This document shows positions 22,201 to 35,300 of a stretch of 64,000 nt of DNA, piece after piece (position 1 is the first letter of the stretch; each line of letters starts with the position of its first letter). Made by a program: the position numbers and the translations under genes. The notes under the pieces are model-generated. The model had not been told where the DNA came from, made no database searches, and worked only from the letters and a program-made list of their open reading frames with translations. This DNA is from Desmodesmus armatus (taxonomy: Eukaryota > Chlorophyta > Chlorophyceae > Sphaeropleales > Scenedesmaceae), in contig VIIQ02000007.1 of NCBI GenBank assembly GCA_007449985.2, forward strand, positions 124,001 through 188,000. The letters run 5' to 3'.

Positions 22201-23877
22201 GTGCACCTGCTCGGGGTAAGCAGCCGGGGCCAGCAGTGCCATGCTGCAGTTAGTATGGCTTGTTGTGCAGCCGTCATCAGCAAGTTGACAGCTGCTATGC
22301 ACAACTTGCATGCTCACCAAGTCACCACACTAGCCAACTCCGAGACCAATCACCAAGCATGATGGGGCATCCAATGGTGTTGGGGTTCTGATCAGTGAGC
22401 GGTGGCAGGCTCAGCTGACGCACTGCGCTCCTGGCCATTGTTGCAGACTGCGGAGTTTGACATCAAGAAGGAGGCAGCCTGGGCCATCAGCAACGCAACC
22501 AGCGGCGGCACAGCAGAGCAGATCAAGTAAGCGAGATGGGCATGTTAGTCAACTCAATGCATGCATGCTGTCTGACAGCAGTGACGAGCAACCGGGCCAT
22601 ATGCTGCCGCCAGGATCCAGCATTTTGAGCGTCCACACTCTTGGTGGGGTCATGGAGCACCAACAAAGGGTTTGTCAAAAAAAACACAAAGGGTTTGTAG
22701 CACTCAGTGATGGCTTGAGCAGGTCAAACTTGCTTAGAACATGTATGTGTTGGTTTTGGTGGGTACAAGCGGTGAAAGGCCAGTGTTGACTGCAGTATTT
22801 CTCGCCTTGCTTGCAGGTTCCTGGTTGACCAGGGTGCCATCAAGCCCCTGTGCGACCTGCTCAGCACGCCTGATGTGCGCATTGTGACTGTGGCCCTGGA
22901 GGGTCTTGAGAACATCCTCAAGGTAGGAGAGGCATCAAACTTTCTTGGGGCAGCTGGCCAGATCGGTGCCAGCTGAGTATGGGGTGTTGTATGCTTGTCA
23001 CTGTCGTTACCCTTGTGTCATGTGTCACACATGCTGAGCGAGTGCATGCATGATTTGCTCACTGGGCAGCCTGGCGTTCAGGCACATGGTATTCAATCAA
23101 GGTGTTGGGGATTCCAATGTGCAGGTCGGCGAGCAGATGAAGCGCATGCCTGGAGGCAGCGGCAACAACCCCTTCGCTCAGCTCATCGAGGATGCTGAGG
23201 GCCTGGACAAGATTGAGGCACTGCAGGTAGGCATCAGCCAACCAGCCAACATTTGGGGCACTGGTGTGTCTCATGTTGCTTCTGCTTCAAACAGAAGCAC
23301 CCATTGCTGAGGCATCCACATTGGCTGTACGCAACCCTGTGAAAAGAGTTTGTAGGGCAGCTACCATGATGGGCATGTGTGTAGTTCACGCAACTCTTCT
23401 TGATAAGAGCGCTTGGTGGTGTTCTGTTGCTGCAGGAGCACCAAAACGAGGACCTGTATGAGAAGGCTGTCTCCATCCTGGAGACGTACTTTGAGTGCGA
23501 GGAGGGTGATGACCAGAACCTGGCACCACAGATGGCAGGCAACCAGTATGCCTTTGGCCAGCAGGCGGCGCAGGTGCGCCGGCAGGCTTGGGAACTAATG
23601 TTGGGCATCCTTTTGCCTGGGCAGCAGCTGCACCAACAGCTTGCATGAGGGCAGCTGGCAGCACAATCAGCAATTCTGGTTCATTTTTGTAGCTTACGTG
23701 GTTGGTTATGCTTTTGACCCTGTTGCTGTGGCGTTGTTTTGGCCTAAATTACAACCAACAGTTGTTGCTCAAACTCTTTCAACGTTTTGCATGTGCCGTG
23801 TTGTCCTGCTGCAGCCTGGCGCCTTCAACTTTGGCGGTGCTGCTGGCCAGGGTGGTGCGTTCAACTTTCAGGGCTGA
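19288..23877 (+). CDS. Importin subunit alpha (karyopherin alpha)
   Basis: Cargo adaptor of nuclear import: binds nuclear localisation signals through Armadillo repeats and importin beta through its IBB domain. Exons: 19288-19364, 19456-19588, 19725-19824, 20093-20184, 20399-20530, 20798-20983, 21200-21363, 21752-21830, 22039-22215, 22447-22526, 22817-22922, 23125-23226, 23436-23573, 23815-23877 (TGA); 542 aa, the normal size, with all phases consistent. The IBB is at residues about 8-60 (basic runs, [20 protein letters not shown]). Armadillo repeats follow with the Trp/Asn ladder for NLS binding: [81 protein letters not shown]. The end is acidic then Gly/Phe-rich ([18 protein letters not shown]). 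Intron 1 needs a GC donor (AG|GCACGT) or the pair CAC|GTCTGC with acceptor GGGAG; either keeps frame. Confidence 0.95.
21560..21632. repeat. 37-bp tandem duplication in importin intron 7
   Basis: TTGGACTGCATGCTGCACAG and the following bases to GTGCCAGGTT occur twice head to tail with a 37-bp period, essentially identical, just after a small AG-rich site. This looks like a recent slippage or duplication event. Confidence 0.85.
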
Positions 23878-25167
23878 AGGCCATCTCCAGTCTACTGCTG
23901 TTCAGGAGCCTCCCAGGGGCATCAGACCTGCCACGCAGGCTGGAACGACCCTCGTACGCGCCAATGCGCCAATTAGCCGAGCTCACTGGGGCAGCCCGGC
24001 AAGCCACATATTGCTGTGAAGTGTATGCGTGCGCGGCCTGTGCCGACAGCACGTACCGCATATGCTCGCCTAGTCCACTAGGTTCCCGCATGCATTTTGG
24101 GCAGTGTGTTGCTTTGTGAGCAGCACGGGTCCCAGCGGGTTGCACATCTGCATTCCTGGGCGTCAAGGTGTGCCAGGCTCTGCCCTGGTGCCCTTGGTCT
24201 TGTTAGCCCTTGTCCCTGCACAGCCCCTGCACAGTCAGGTGTGCTGGCGCTCTGCATGTAGTGCTGTCCACCGTTGGCGTCCTTTTTGTGCTTGTGGCGT
24301 CCCTGTGTGCACGTGCTGTGTGTGAAGTCTTTGTGTTGTGTGGAGTGCTGTCGTGTGTTCTTCGTGTCCTTCGTGTCAGTTTTGTTGTTGCCGGCAAGTG
24401 TCTGGCCTGCATGTGTGTTGCGGTCAAGCACATGCCTGTTGTTGCGTCCGTGCGGTGCTTGTTGGGGTGCTGTCTGTGCTGGTTTTATCCATGCACAGGG
24501 GGCTGATGCTGGCATGCATTGCCACTGCTCCTCTACCGTCGGTGTTGCAGGCTAGCAACATGCCCGCAGGAGTCCCTCAAGCCAGCCATGTGTCCTTGTT
24601 GGAGTGTCATCTGTGAGTGTTCTGTGATGTGTCCTTATTTTGTTGTACAGTGTGTCTTGTGCGTGTTGCGTTCCTGCTTGTCATGGTGTGCATGTGCGCA
24701 CAGCACGTGTTGCTGGGATGCAACAAGCTGTTGAGTGGTGCATGTTGTGTCATGTCTACGTGTGGGCAGGACTCATGTGTCTGCTTGTGCATTCGGGCAG
24801 GCTTACAGCTGCCTGCTTGTAAGCCCACCTTCCTCAGGTTGTTGTGACACATTATGCCAAGAATGCCGTGAAGGTTGGCAGATAAGGGTGCCTGTGTCTC
24901 TTGTACTCTCGGCAGTTTAGTCACAACTGTACAGCTCAATGCATAGCTGCTGAACCCCACCAATGCGTCACGCAGCTGTACCCCGATACCCCAGCAAACT
25001 TCCCTTTGAAAGAGCTTAATGTTGTTCATCTTAGAAAGCGCATGAACAAAGGCACTGGTTTCTTTCCAGCCAACCTGTTCCGATTGTGCTGACTGTGTTT
25101 GCCAAACGAGCCCAAGACTCGTTGCCGTGTGGTCTCTATTGTACCTTATCGGCTAGTTCAATCACCA
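23878..25167 (+). other. 3' flank of importin alpha and upstream of small gene
   Basis: The sequence is strongly T/G-rich from about 24.2 to 24.8 kb, as expected for 3' sequence of a plus-strand gene. A TGTAA at 24819-24823 is the first clear poly(A) candidate. Overlapping + open frames there (Cys/Val/Leu-rich) come from TG composition and are not genes. Confidence 0.45.
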
Positions 25168-26359
25168 ATGATGGCCTCCCGCGCAGGGATGTTACCCAGG
25201 GTCACGAAGGGCCTGGTCGACTTCGGACTGAGGCAAAAGTCTTCGTCAGCAGCACTGCGGGACAAGCCAGAGGTACAAACCAGTTGCTGGAGATCAATAA
25301 GAAGCTTTGTGTACAGCAATGCGTGCTTGACCACCAGCTTGTGCGTGGATGAGGATCCACAATTGGAGTTGGTGTTTGTGCAGGTTGACTGGCTGAGGGC
25401 TTGTGTGATTTTCGCTGGCGGAATTGCCGTCTACACAGCCTCACAGGAGCTGGTTTCCTCAAGGACAGGATCGTTGTGAGTATCCCTGAGGAAACTGCAC
25501 CAAACATTGGACCGGCCCTGCGCAGGGCCAGGCATGCCTGATTGGTCTGAATGGTGGAAGGGTTTGGGCATACCAGGAGGCACACGCCCAGTGCATAGTG
25601 CAACATCACAAAACTGGATTGCACCTTCTCTAGCAGCAATGTGCAATTGACTCCTTACTTGGTGCGTGCATTGTTGCCACCTGCTCAATGTGCAGACAGG
25701 GTGTGCTGCATGGGTTGCAACTATCCTAATGCAGTGCTTTTCTGTGCTTACGCAGCCTGCTGCTGCTGTCACTCACATCACCTGCATTGTGCTGCTGTCC
25801 CACACCCACAGCTTCAATGTGGATCAGCGTGGGGACATTGACAGGCAGATGGCAGCAGCAGAGGCAGCGGCTATGAAGGAGGGCCGTATGGCCCCCGAGG
25901 GTCACTCCAGCGCCACAGCCCCTAAGCACACCTGGTGGTGGCGCCTGGCACATGTAAGTGCCAGTAGTGCTCAGCAGTCATGTTGCAGGGATGCCTGGTG
26001 CATGACGGAGAGAGCCAACAGGCTGTGCATTGCACTTATACCATTCATGCTGCCCTACAGGGGTGTCAAGGCTGCACACTGTGGCACTTGCCAGGTCTTA
26101 GCAGGGTGACATAGCTACTGACACCATGTACCATGCAATTCCAGCTGGCATATGAGCAAGTTGCTCAGCAGTGACACAGGCTGTGAGTTGGTCTCTTGTG
26201 ATAAAAGGCGCAGCTGCGGCTTCAACATATGCTCTGAGTCAGCCATAAAAGATTAGTATCAAACTCCTCTCTGTGCCTAACACACGGGTCATGCTTTGCC
26301 CTTTGTGTGTGCAGGTGAGGAAGGAGGCCCACCAGACTGCAGCCCGCCACACCTTCTAG
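25168..26359 (+). CDS. Small one-span membrane protein, probably mitochondrial
   Basis: Exons: 25168-25272, 25384-25475, 25812-25953, 26315-26359 (TAG); all GT-AG with consistent phases. Two adjacent in-frame ATGs (25168, 25171) give 126-127 aa. The N-terminus MASRAGMLPRVTKGLVDFGL is basic and lacks acids except one Asp, like a mitochondrial presequence. One hydrophobic segment at residues about 37-52 (LRACVIFAGGIAVYTA) is followed by a hydrophilic Ala/Glu/Lys region, then KHTWWWRLAH and a short basic end. Size and layout resemble accessory subunits of respiratory complexes or algal ATP synthase, but I recognise no specific family and assign no function. Evidence is the clean four-exon structure and coherent protein; no homologue is named. 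Confidence 0.6.
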
Positions 26360-29308
26360 CCTGGGCGACAGCGGCAACAGGGCCAAGCTGCCGGCCCCCA
26401 GCAGCATGGTACAGGCCTGCCTTGCAGGTCCTCTACACTGTAGATAATATTGCCAGGGGAGTGTCAGGCATGGCTGCAGCATGATGTCGTGCATCGCTGC
26501 CATGGTACTTGAGGCGCACATAGCTGCGTGCGATGCTGGCATGAGGCGCAGCCTGCAAGGCAGGACGATTTGCCCAGCACTATGTGCTGCAAGTTGCCTG
26601 GCAATGCAGTGTGTTGTACTCCCAAGGGTGTTGATCAGCAGTAATAAGTAGTGGCTTCGGACTTGCTCCCTGCCACCATATACGTGCTTGTTTTATGAGC
26701 CCAAGGTGGCGAGTCTGCTGCAGTTCAGCAGACTGCACAAGGTGAAGGTGGTATTCCAGAGAGGTAGCTGTGGGTTGCTACAGCGCTGGTGTTACATCGT
26801 GTTGGAGCTTTGTTGTGCCATCATGTTGGCATCTTGATGCCCAGCAGTGCTCGCTGAGCAGGCGGCCTGCATGTACAACCATGAAGGTGGCGTGTGTTGC
26901 CTTTGGCATGCTGTTGCCTTCAGTGCAGAGCGCAGGGTTTGAATATATTTTCTTGCATGTGTTTTGCCAACAGGCCATGCATGGCTGCAACCAGTGGTTG
27001 TGCAAGCAGGCTCAAGCGCATGCTTCCGCTAGCTTTGCTTCTCTATGCATTCCGTGTGCCAGTCCTTGCCGCAATCTGTGTATCATGACATGGTACCTGT
27101 GGTGCCTGTGTGTGTGTACATCTTGGTCATGTGTCAGTTGTTGACGCGTATTACGTAGTATGGTGCCCTCCCTTGCCGGGTATAGGCAACTGCTTGGTTC
27201 TGGAAGCAGCCTATCACCCTTGCTGGTGCTGTTGTCGGGCCACTGCATGCTTGACACATGCTGTGTGTTTTGTCCCGAGTGATTCAAGGACAGTCTTGAT
27301 CTGGAAGGCATCTAGACAAAGGTTATGTTGTGGACAGCATTTAGATATGATTTTGCGTGCCTGATTTGTGCACAACCAGAGTCTGACTGGCATGTCTATT
27401 GGCGCACTTTGTCAGTGTTCAGCGTTTCCGCTGTGGGGTTGCCATGTCACTGGCTGAGCTTGGCAAGTTTTGTGTCGCTTACAGCCGAGGGGTTGAGTGG
27501 AGCGCATGCTGTGTAAAAGTATCGGCATTGAGTGTTGGCGAGGAGTGCCGCAATGAGTGCGGTTTTGCGAAGGCCACTTGGCCAGTGGCCATGCAGAGCG
27601 GGTGAAAGGATGCAGCGTCTGCATTGGCTACATTTTGTCGCTGCAATTTTGTGAGTTGATTGGGCATGCTGGTTCTGGCTTCACCTGTGCCACTTGTGTT
27701 CACTTGTGGTGGCCCTTGTACAATAGCTCAGCACCCTGCACTGTGGCTTGTGGGGTGTGATGCTTTGCCCCCACATGCCCCCACCTGACAAAGGGGCAAG
27801 CACAGCAATGCATGCCAGAAGCTGCTGCCATGCGGTCCATGCTTTCTATGGTGCAAGGTCATTGCTATGAGCGAAGCTATGACAGGCATTGTTGGCTTGA
27901 AGTTGCAGTACTTGTTCCTCTGTGGTGTTGAGAGCACTGCTGATGGCACGACGGTGGTGCTTGGGGCTTGTTCCTGTGCTGACATACAACCACTGGATTG
28001 TTTCGGTTCAGAGTTGCTTTTGCCCAATGAGCCTTTTGTTGGCTCCCCAAACGAGCGATGTCCTGTGTAACATCCGTTCCTGAATTACTGCCAAAAGTCT
28101 CATGTGCCTCCACAAGCTGCTGCAGCCTCTTGTGCATATCCTTCAACGTAAGGCAAGAGAAGTGCACCAATGCTGCTACACTGCCGCACCAGCAGTGAAG
28201 CAGTGGCCTGTGCTGTGCTGTGTTGTGCTGAAATCTTCAAGATGAGTTGTCAGCATGGTAGCTGGCACTCAATGCAGGCTGTGCGCAATGCTGATGCACC
28301 CCACTGAAGTAGCACTGGCAGAGCACTTAGCAGAGTACTCAAACTGGTTGTCCAAACATGCTCAACATGCACGCAAGGGGCGCTCATGACTAAGCACACC
28401 AACAACAAAGCTAAGCAAGGACCAAGAAGGCGTGAGTGCAGTTGCATGTTATGCATATGGCTGCCACTTTGCGCCAAGCATGTTCTGTTCATGTGAGGGT
28501 CAGTGCCTTCACGAATCACTCAGCAGGTGCCACCAGTGGAACTTGATGTCCATACGGCTGCCACCATGACTGTGTGCCCACATGGAAGCTGTGGCATGAA
28601 AGCGCCACGATCAACACACACACGCACACACACAGGTGCCCAACTGTACTAGAGCAATGCATCACAGTTACCCTTGCTTTAGCTACCCTCGCAGATCTGC
28701 GGCAAATCACTGCCCCAATGGTGACGGCCCTTCCTGCTTCTGCTGAGACACTATTTAGATCACTCCAATGAGCTATACTAGACGTGCCCTTCATGGCACG
28801 CGTGCTCCCGCAAGCCCTTCACATGCCCCAAAACCTCAACAGACACCAGGCAAAGTATCTGCATTGTCCTTTGACCAGAAGAAAGGTAGCCATTCTCATG
28901 TGTGTCTCTCACCCGCTCAAACCCCAACCGCTTCCTCTACCTGTAACTACTGTGCTCATAAGCAGAACCCCTATGCACAACTGCAAAGAACCCAATTGAG
29001 CAGCAGCCACAATCACGCCTGACATGGCTTAGGTTTACACTGGCAGTCCATAGATGGAAACATTGAAAAGATAGGAGAAAGAAGAGTATAGTCAGACACG
29101 TGCATAGCCTTGACATAGATTGCAATGACAACAAACGACCAGCTAGAGACCAAACCCAGAATCCGACCCTCAAAACACAGGCAACACATCTGCCAGGACT
29201 GCGCATAGCCCCTGCAAACCATCATGAACATGCCACGGCAGTTGCACGCGCTGTCACAGCGCAGTTATGGTTTGCAGCATGAGTCCGCTACGTATATCGT
29301 TGCATGTA
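26360..29308. other. Intergenic between convergent genes
   Basis: Up to about 28.2 kb the + strand is T/G-rich, matching the 3' flank of the small membrane-protein gene (TGTAA candidates at 27512-27516 and near 28066). From about 28.3 kb it turns A/C-rich, matching the 3' flank of the minus-strand receptor gene. No open frame here has splice-consistent neighbours or a recognisable protein. Confidence 0.45.
29035..29039 (-). terminator. TGTAA poly(A) signal, receptor gene
   Basis: TTACA on + is TGTAA on the minus strand, about 270 nt past the stop at 29309. Confidence 0.4.
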
Positions 29309-32300
29309 TCAAGCGTGGCCATCCAAGGAACGAGCATCCATGCGCCCGTGCATCACGCGCGCTTTGGCTGCTTGCTGCTTGTTCTGAATCCACAAGGCCT
29401 TGAACTCAGAGATGCTGGGGACCTCTTGCATCACACAGCGGGCCAACATCACAAGAACCGTCACCAGATACACCACATTCACTGCGATCACCAGCCAAGG
29501 GATCACCACACTGTATCTTTGAATTGCAGGATTTGAGTAATAAGCACTCGCGTTCTGCACAGTGGAGGCCATGATACCAAGGCAGGAAGCGATGAGGACC
29601 GCCAGCGCCGCCACCTGCAGCTGCCACACCGCCCGAGCCCTCCACGGCTGCACCAGCAGCACCGCCAAAAGGTAGCTCCCCAGCACTACAATCATCAAGG
29701 CGATCTGGTGACCTTCGTGCAGCATCACGCACAGGGACACTAGCGCAATTGTGAGCCTGTGAAAGTCCAGCACGCTATCCCACACCAGGATAACGTGCAT
29801 GCGGTAGTGCACAAAGGACTGCTTACTCAACCAACGGAGCCACTGCCAGCCAGATAGACCCACAGACTCGGATTTGATCTTGAACAGCTGCATGGCGCCA
29901 TAATCCACAGCATAATCTGCATAGCGCATAGCCAAATTAGCCGTGGTCGAACCAGGGGCAGAGCCGCCAGCTGACACCACCGGTACGCCGGCCCCCTGCC
30001 TCTGGGAGGTTGCGTGGTGGGGAGAAACGTGAAGCAGCTTGCCCCTGTGCCCCTTGCAGATCAACACCCAGGCAATGCCCACAGGCCAGGCTACACACAA
30101 AACCAGCAGGAACACACCCAACATGAGGGCCCCTACACCCCAGCTTGTGTAAGGAGGGATGGCAGGGCACTGCAGGCGGACATCAAGCACCCAGCGGTCC
30201 GAGCCTGCCACCTTGACACACAGCAGCATGCTGAAAGCCACACGGGCAACCGGCATATATACGAACATTGACACTGCCAGAACCGTGGCAACAAGGTTGT
30301 CTGCCAGGACGCTCCAGAAACTGGGCGACCGCGGTACACCTGCGACATTCTGCGAGCTAGGATCATGTGGTGCTGAGGTCCAAGAGGAGGCTGTACCAGA
30401 GGCGACACTTGGCAGGCTAGTACCGGAGAGGCCAGCGACACCTTTCTCAATGAAAGAGACCTTGTCCCTGAAAAATTCCGACTTGCTCAGGCGGTCCAGC
30501 AGCTTCAGCAAGGGGTGCCGCAGGGCAAAAAGCATCAGCTGGAAGAGCAGCACTGACAGGAACAGCACCAGGGGGACGACGATGGCACTGCGGATGCAAC
30601 GGGACAACAGCCAGGCAGGAAGAGGGCCAACAAGTTGGCCTGTTGTGCCAAACAGCAGGTGGATGGAAGAATCTGACCTACTTTGGCACAGTGCTGTAAC
30701 ATCATGGACGTGCACAGCTGTTACAACAACATGGCACAACCACAGGACCCACTTGCATGCTCACTCTTTTACTTTCAAAGCGCATGCTGTCCAGGCAGGT
30801 GGAAAGCTTTGGTGTGTCAATTTGAAAGAACTGGTGTCCCGCACTCTCTTGAAGAGCATGTTCTGCTGTTCCACACGTTCAACGTTGGCAACGTTGGCAA
30901 GCTAGCTACGTCTTGTTTTACTCTCTGTCACTCTTTGCTCTCTACACTACTGCAGGATACGATAAACACACCTGCCCACCGCCCTAGCGAAGATGTTCTT
31001 GACCACTGCCTCCATGGTATTATCCTGCAGGATGCCCCAAGCCTGCAGGAAACAGTCCATGCTCGCTGAGCGCCCAAAGACCACACCGAGCGCACCATCC
31101 ACTAAGTCAGTGAAGCCTTTGGTTGTGGTGCTGGTGTCTGTTGTGTCCTGCTCCCAGGCGCTGTTGCCTGCCGCGCTGGTGCTGCTGTGTGCTGCCCATG
31201 GAAGCCATGTGACAGGCAAGTTGATGACTAGCATCACCCACTGAGTGTAGATGATCAGCACCTGCACATGTCACAAGTTACGGCACAAGGTGCATGATCA
31301 GATGACATCACTCAACGCAGGTGCGGCACTCTTGCTCAGTCAGCACAAATGGCCAGCAATGCCCACAGCTAACAGCAGACTATGCACCACTTAACAAGCT
31401 GAGCCCAGGATACGTTTGCAGCAGATACTCAACGAACAGGCTACAACACAATGACATTGACTGCTGTTTTGTACTGTAAGATGATGGCTACCATACAGAC
31501 TCAATATAGAACGCATGCATGTTGCTCAAATGATACTTGAGTGGCTGTTTCCACATGTGCAACACAGTCACATGTTATAGGAGCCCCGCATCCCATGCAT
31601 TAGTCAACGCCTGTATTGCCATGCTAGCAGCACTGCCTTCCCCTCAGCACCACCTTTGTTATGTCGATAGACCTGCTGAACTCCTTGACGGTACCACCCA
31701 GGGGGCTGTTTTCCTGCGCCATGCTGGCATCGGCATGCTGCCTGTCTGGTGCATACTCGTTCCAGGTGTCCCTGTCCATGTTGCTAGCATCCTTGTGTCC
31801 CAAGCGGTGCTCCTTAGGGCCTGCTGCTGCTGCCGCTGCTTCTCCTGCCTGCTGTGGCTGCGGGTTCGATACACGCACAAAAGACCTGACAGTGTACAAC
31901 AGCCAGCACGTCAGCACAAACCAATACACGAAGTACACAGCTGAAATGCGGCTCGGGCCAGGTAATTTTCCAGCAGTGTAGCCGGTTGCCACACTAGGTG
32001 TTACCGCGACGCCCAAGCAGCGGTTGCACTTGAAAGGGGCGGTGACGCCAAAGCCCTTGATACAGCTGCTACCACACAGGATGCCTTGGTAACCGTCCTG
32101 GTAGTTGCACAGCTGAGCGCCATAGTCTGACCAGGGAATGGGCGGTGCTTTGTTGCTGTCAGGGTGCACCCTGGCAAGTAGGGTGACATTATGCTCACAT
32201 GCAGCTGGGTTGGGGCACCTACAGGGGTAATGTAAACCAGCGGGGTGAGCAAGATTCGCATTTGTGAAGTTGCCTGTAAGCTGGCTCCGTGCTTTCGTGA

Positions 32301-35300
32301 CCATGCCCTGTGTCAACAGCTGGGCCCCGGCTGTTGAGCAGGCAGCGTGGAGATGCAGTCTGTGCCCCTATCCCCCAAAGCAGTAGGTGAACAGCTGGCA
32401 CCACGTGGGGACAGGGCATTTGTGTGCTTTGCAGCTGCCGCCCTGTAGATGTGCATTTGTCACCAGCACATGTCATCCAGGGTAGTGCATACACAGATCA
32501 TGAACAGCCATTCAAGCACAACACGACACATATCAGTCAGGCAAACTCGTTTGTGCCATTACTGAAAAAGTTGGTATGGTGCAACTGGTTGCGATGGTAA
32601 CCACTAGCTAAGTGCATGGTTTGCGACGTCGAACCGAAACACGTTATGTGACAGGTAAATAATGTTGATAAGTTGCTGTGAAATCCGCAGGGGTTGTGCT
32701 GCAGCTTTCGTTTTGTACCGCGAAGCCAACCCGGAAAGCCAGCTGCAGCAAGTTGCAATGCGGCAGCGATGTATGAGCGATTTTGTACACTAAAAATGGT
32801 TTTTTTGATGTTGAATGCTACTGCGCATGCCGTTGCTGCAAGTTTTCATTGTGTACCGCACAGCCATCCCTGAAAGGATCCTGAAAGCCAGGCTGCACCG
32901 TCAACATGCAACCGGGAGTCATTATGAAGCTGGCTGTAAAATAAAGCCAATTGTGATATTTTCAGGTGCCGGAAACGCTGGGATAGTTCAGGGACAGCAT
33001 GTCACTCTTTTGGAATAAAATGCTAATTCTTTTCCTAGTCCATGACTCGGGAAAATCAAATCTTGCAAAAAGCAGCAGCCAGCCATGTAAGCCATGCATT
33101 GAACTATGCAAGAGCCAAGGATGTGCTGGGCGCACTACGGTTTGTGACAGAGACGCCACCCAACTAGGCAACCTTGAAAGTCACTCTGACACATTGGCGA
33201 CCATCTTGCATGTAGAGACGTAACAGCGTGCCACACACCAAGCGGTCAAATATAAAGAAGGATGCAAGCAAACTCAAGCTGCTGCCGCCTGTCATGTGGC
33301 CTGTCTGAACCCACTCCAAAAATAGGCGCTAGTGGGTTCCAGCAGCACTTCAGTGGGGCACCGTCTCCTGCACTGCATCATATGATGATGCACATGTGCA
33401 CAATCGTGCTCTAGCACTGGTGCCTACCTCCTGATGTCCCCCAGGGTTGCATTCAGCTCCGGACACTCAGCACAGGTTGCGAAAGAGTTCCCCCTGACGC
33501 CATGCCATGCTGCAAGCAACAGACAGGCACATGCCCAGTCAGACGGGATGGTCTGAACATGACTCTGAGCGCTTGATCGCACGCACTAGCAAGGGTGTTG
33601 CTGGGACCTCTCCATTCAGCTCAATCAGATCACTTTCAAGTGGCATACAATACATGTTTCGCGGATTTGCATCGTCTGTCTCTGAGCAATTGGGCGCACA
33701 GCTGTGTCAGAGACAGCCACAGCAAGTGGGTATTTGCAGCTGCTGTCATGCGCAAGTTGTTTTTGGAAGCTGACACCCAGCGTGCACTCACATCCAGACA
33801 GGGGCACCAGCACTGCACCCCCAGGTGCATAGGCTGTGCTTGGTGCGGCCCAACACTGCCGCTCGCTGTGCCCTGGGCTGGCTTCCAGTGTGGAGTACTG
33901 ATAGGGCGGACACTGCTCACAGAATTCCGACGGGGACAGATACTCTCCCTTGCCACACAGACGGCGCCGCCAAATCACGCCAGGACTTGAGTAGTTGAAG
34001 TCGGACACGTTAAGCTTGACGGTGAAGTACGGCCCAACCAGCAACCGCTGATATTTGTTGCCGCCTGTAAAGGATACGTTGTTGACAACTATGCTTGTGG
34101 CAAGGTCATCAACACGCACTGTGTCGTCGTTGTCACCACCAGCCATCACGGTTGAGATGCCACCCCCAGAGCTCCATGCCTTGCAGTCCTTGATGGTGCC
34201 GCCGCTGACATAGCAGTGGGCTCGGCGCTCAAGCATAACAACACCTGTTGACACGCACAGCAGATGTCACACAGAAGCACACAGAAGCACATGCAGTGCA
34301 TGACGGCGGGGGACAGACTGGATGTCACACCGTGGCACGATCAAGGTGAGGCAATTTTGCAAGCATTAAACCCTGCCACAGCAGGTGGCAACACATGCCA
34401 TCCAGTCTGGACCCAGACTTCAGCAATGTTTACTGTCAGAGGGAGTGCTCTGTGGCAGACTTGCCCCCAAGTCCACAGAGAAGAACATGGTTGTTCAACC
34501 TGTGTCGACACACGCACGTCCCCGATGCAACCGTCGCACTGTGACAGATGCAAGCAGTGCAGTGCACTACACCACATGCTACCGTAGCACTATATCACAT
34601 GCTACCGTACTAGCTAGCTACTATAGTAGCTCGTAGCGGAGTGACTCCGCTACAAGCTTTCCAAGCTTATGGTGAGCTGCCTGGAGACCGAGCACTGCAA
34701 GTGCAGCAGTGCTGCAGCCAATTTGCCAGATGCCTCACCTCCTGTGGCCTCAGCCGTGTTACTTTCAAATGTGGTGTTGACCAGCCAAAGTGTGCTGTTG
34801 ATCGACCTGTCCCATTCCATGGTGCCCACAAACACAGCACCGCCATTCCGATGTGCACGGTTGTTGCCTAGGTAGCTGTGGGTCATGTTCACGTGTGCAA
34901 CATGCATGCGCACAGCTCCTGCACACAAACACAGCAGGTGACGATGAGCATACAGTACACATGCAGAGGAAAGTACAACCATGGTGGGGTCATGTTATTG
35001 CCGCCTGGGACTGTAAATTTCACCAGCCCATGTGACGGGTCACCAGGCCCACGGCTGTTGGGCTGAGTGACATGTGAGCACTGGAGATGCCTGACACTGC
35101 ATTGCAATGCAGTTGCCAACTGGGTGTCGGTTTTGACCAGGCACTTGCTTTGTGCTGACTTCGTACTTCCAGCCAGGGTTCACCTCACTCACCTCCATCC
35201 ATCACTGCCCTATTGTTTGAAAAATTGGTGGCAACAAAGTCTGCGTTTGAATGCTCGATGTACACAGCACCACCCACACCAAGTTTGTAGTACTCCTGCA

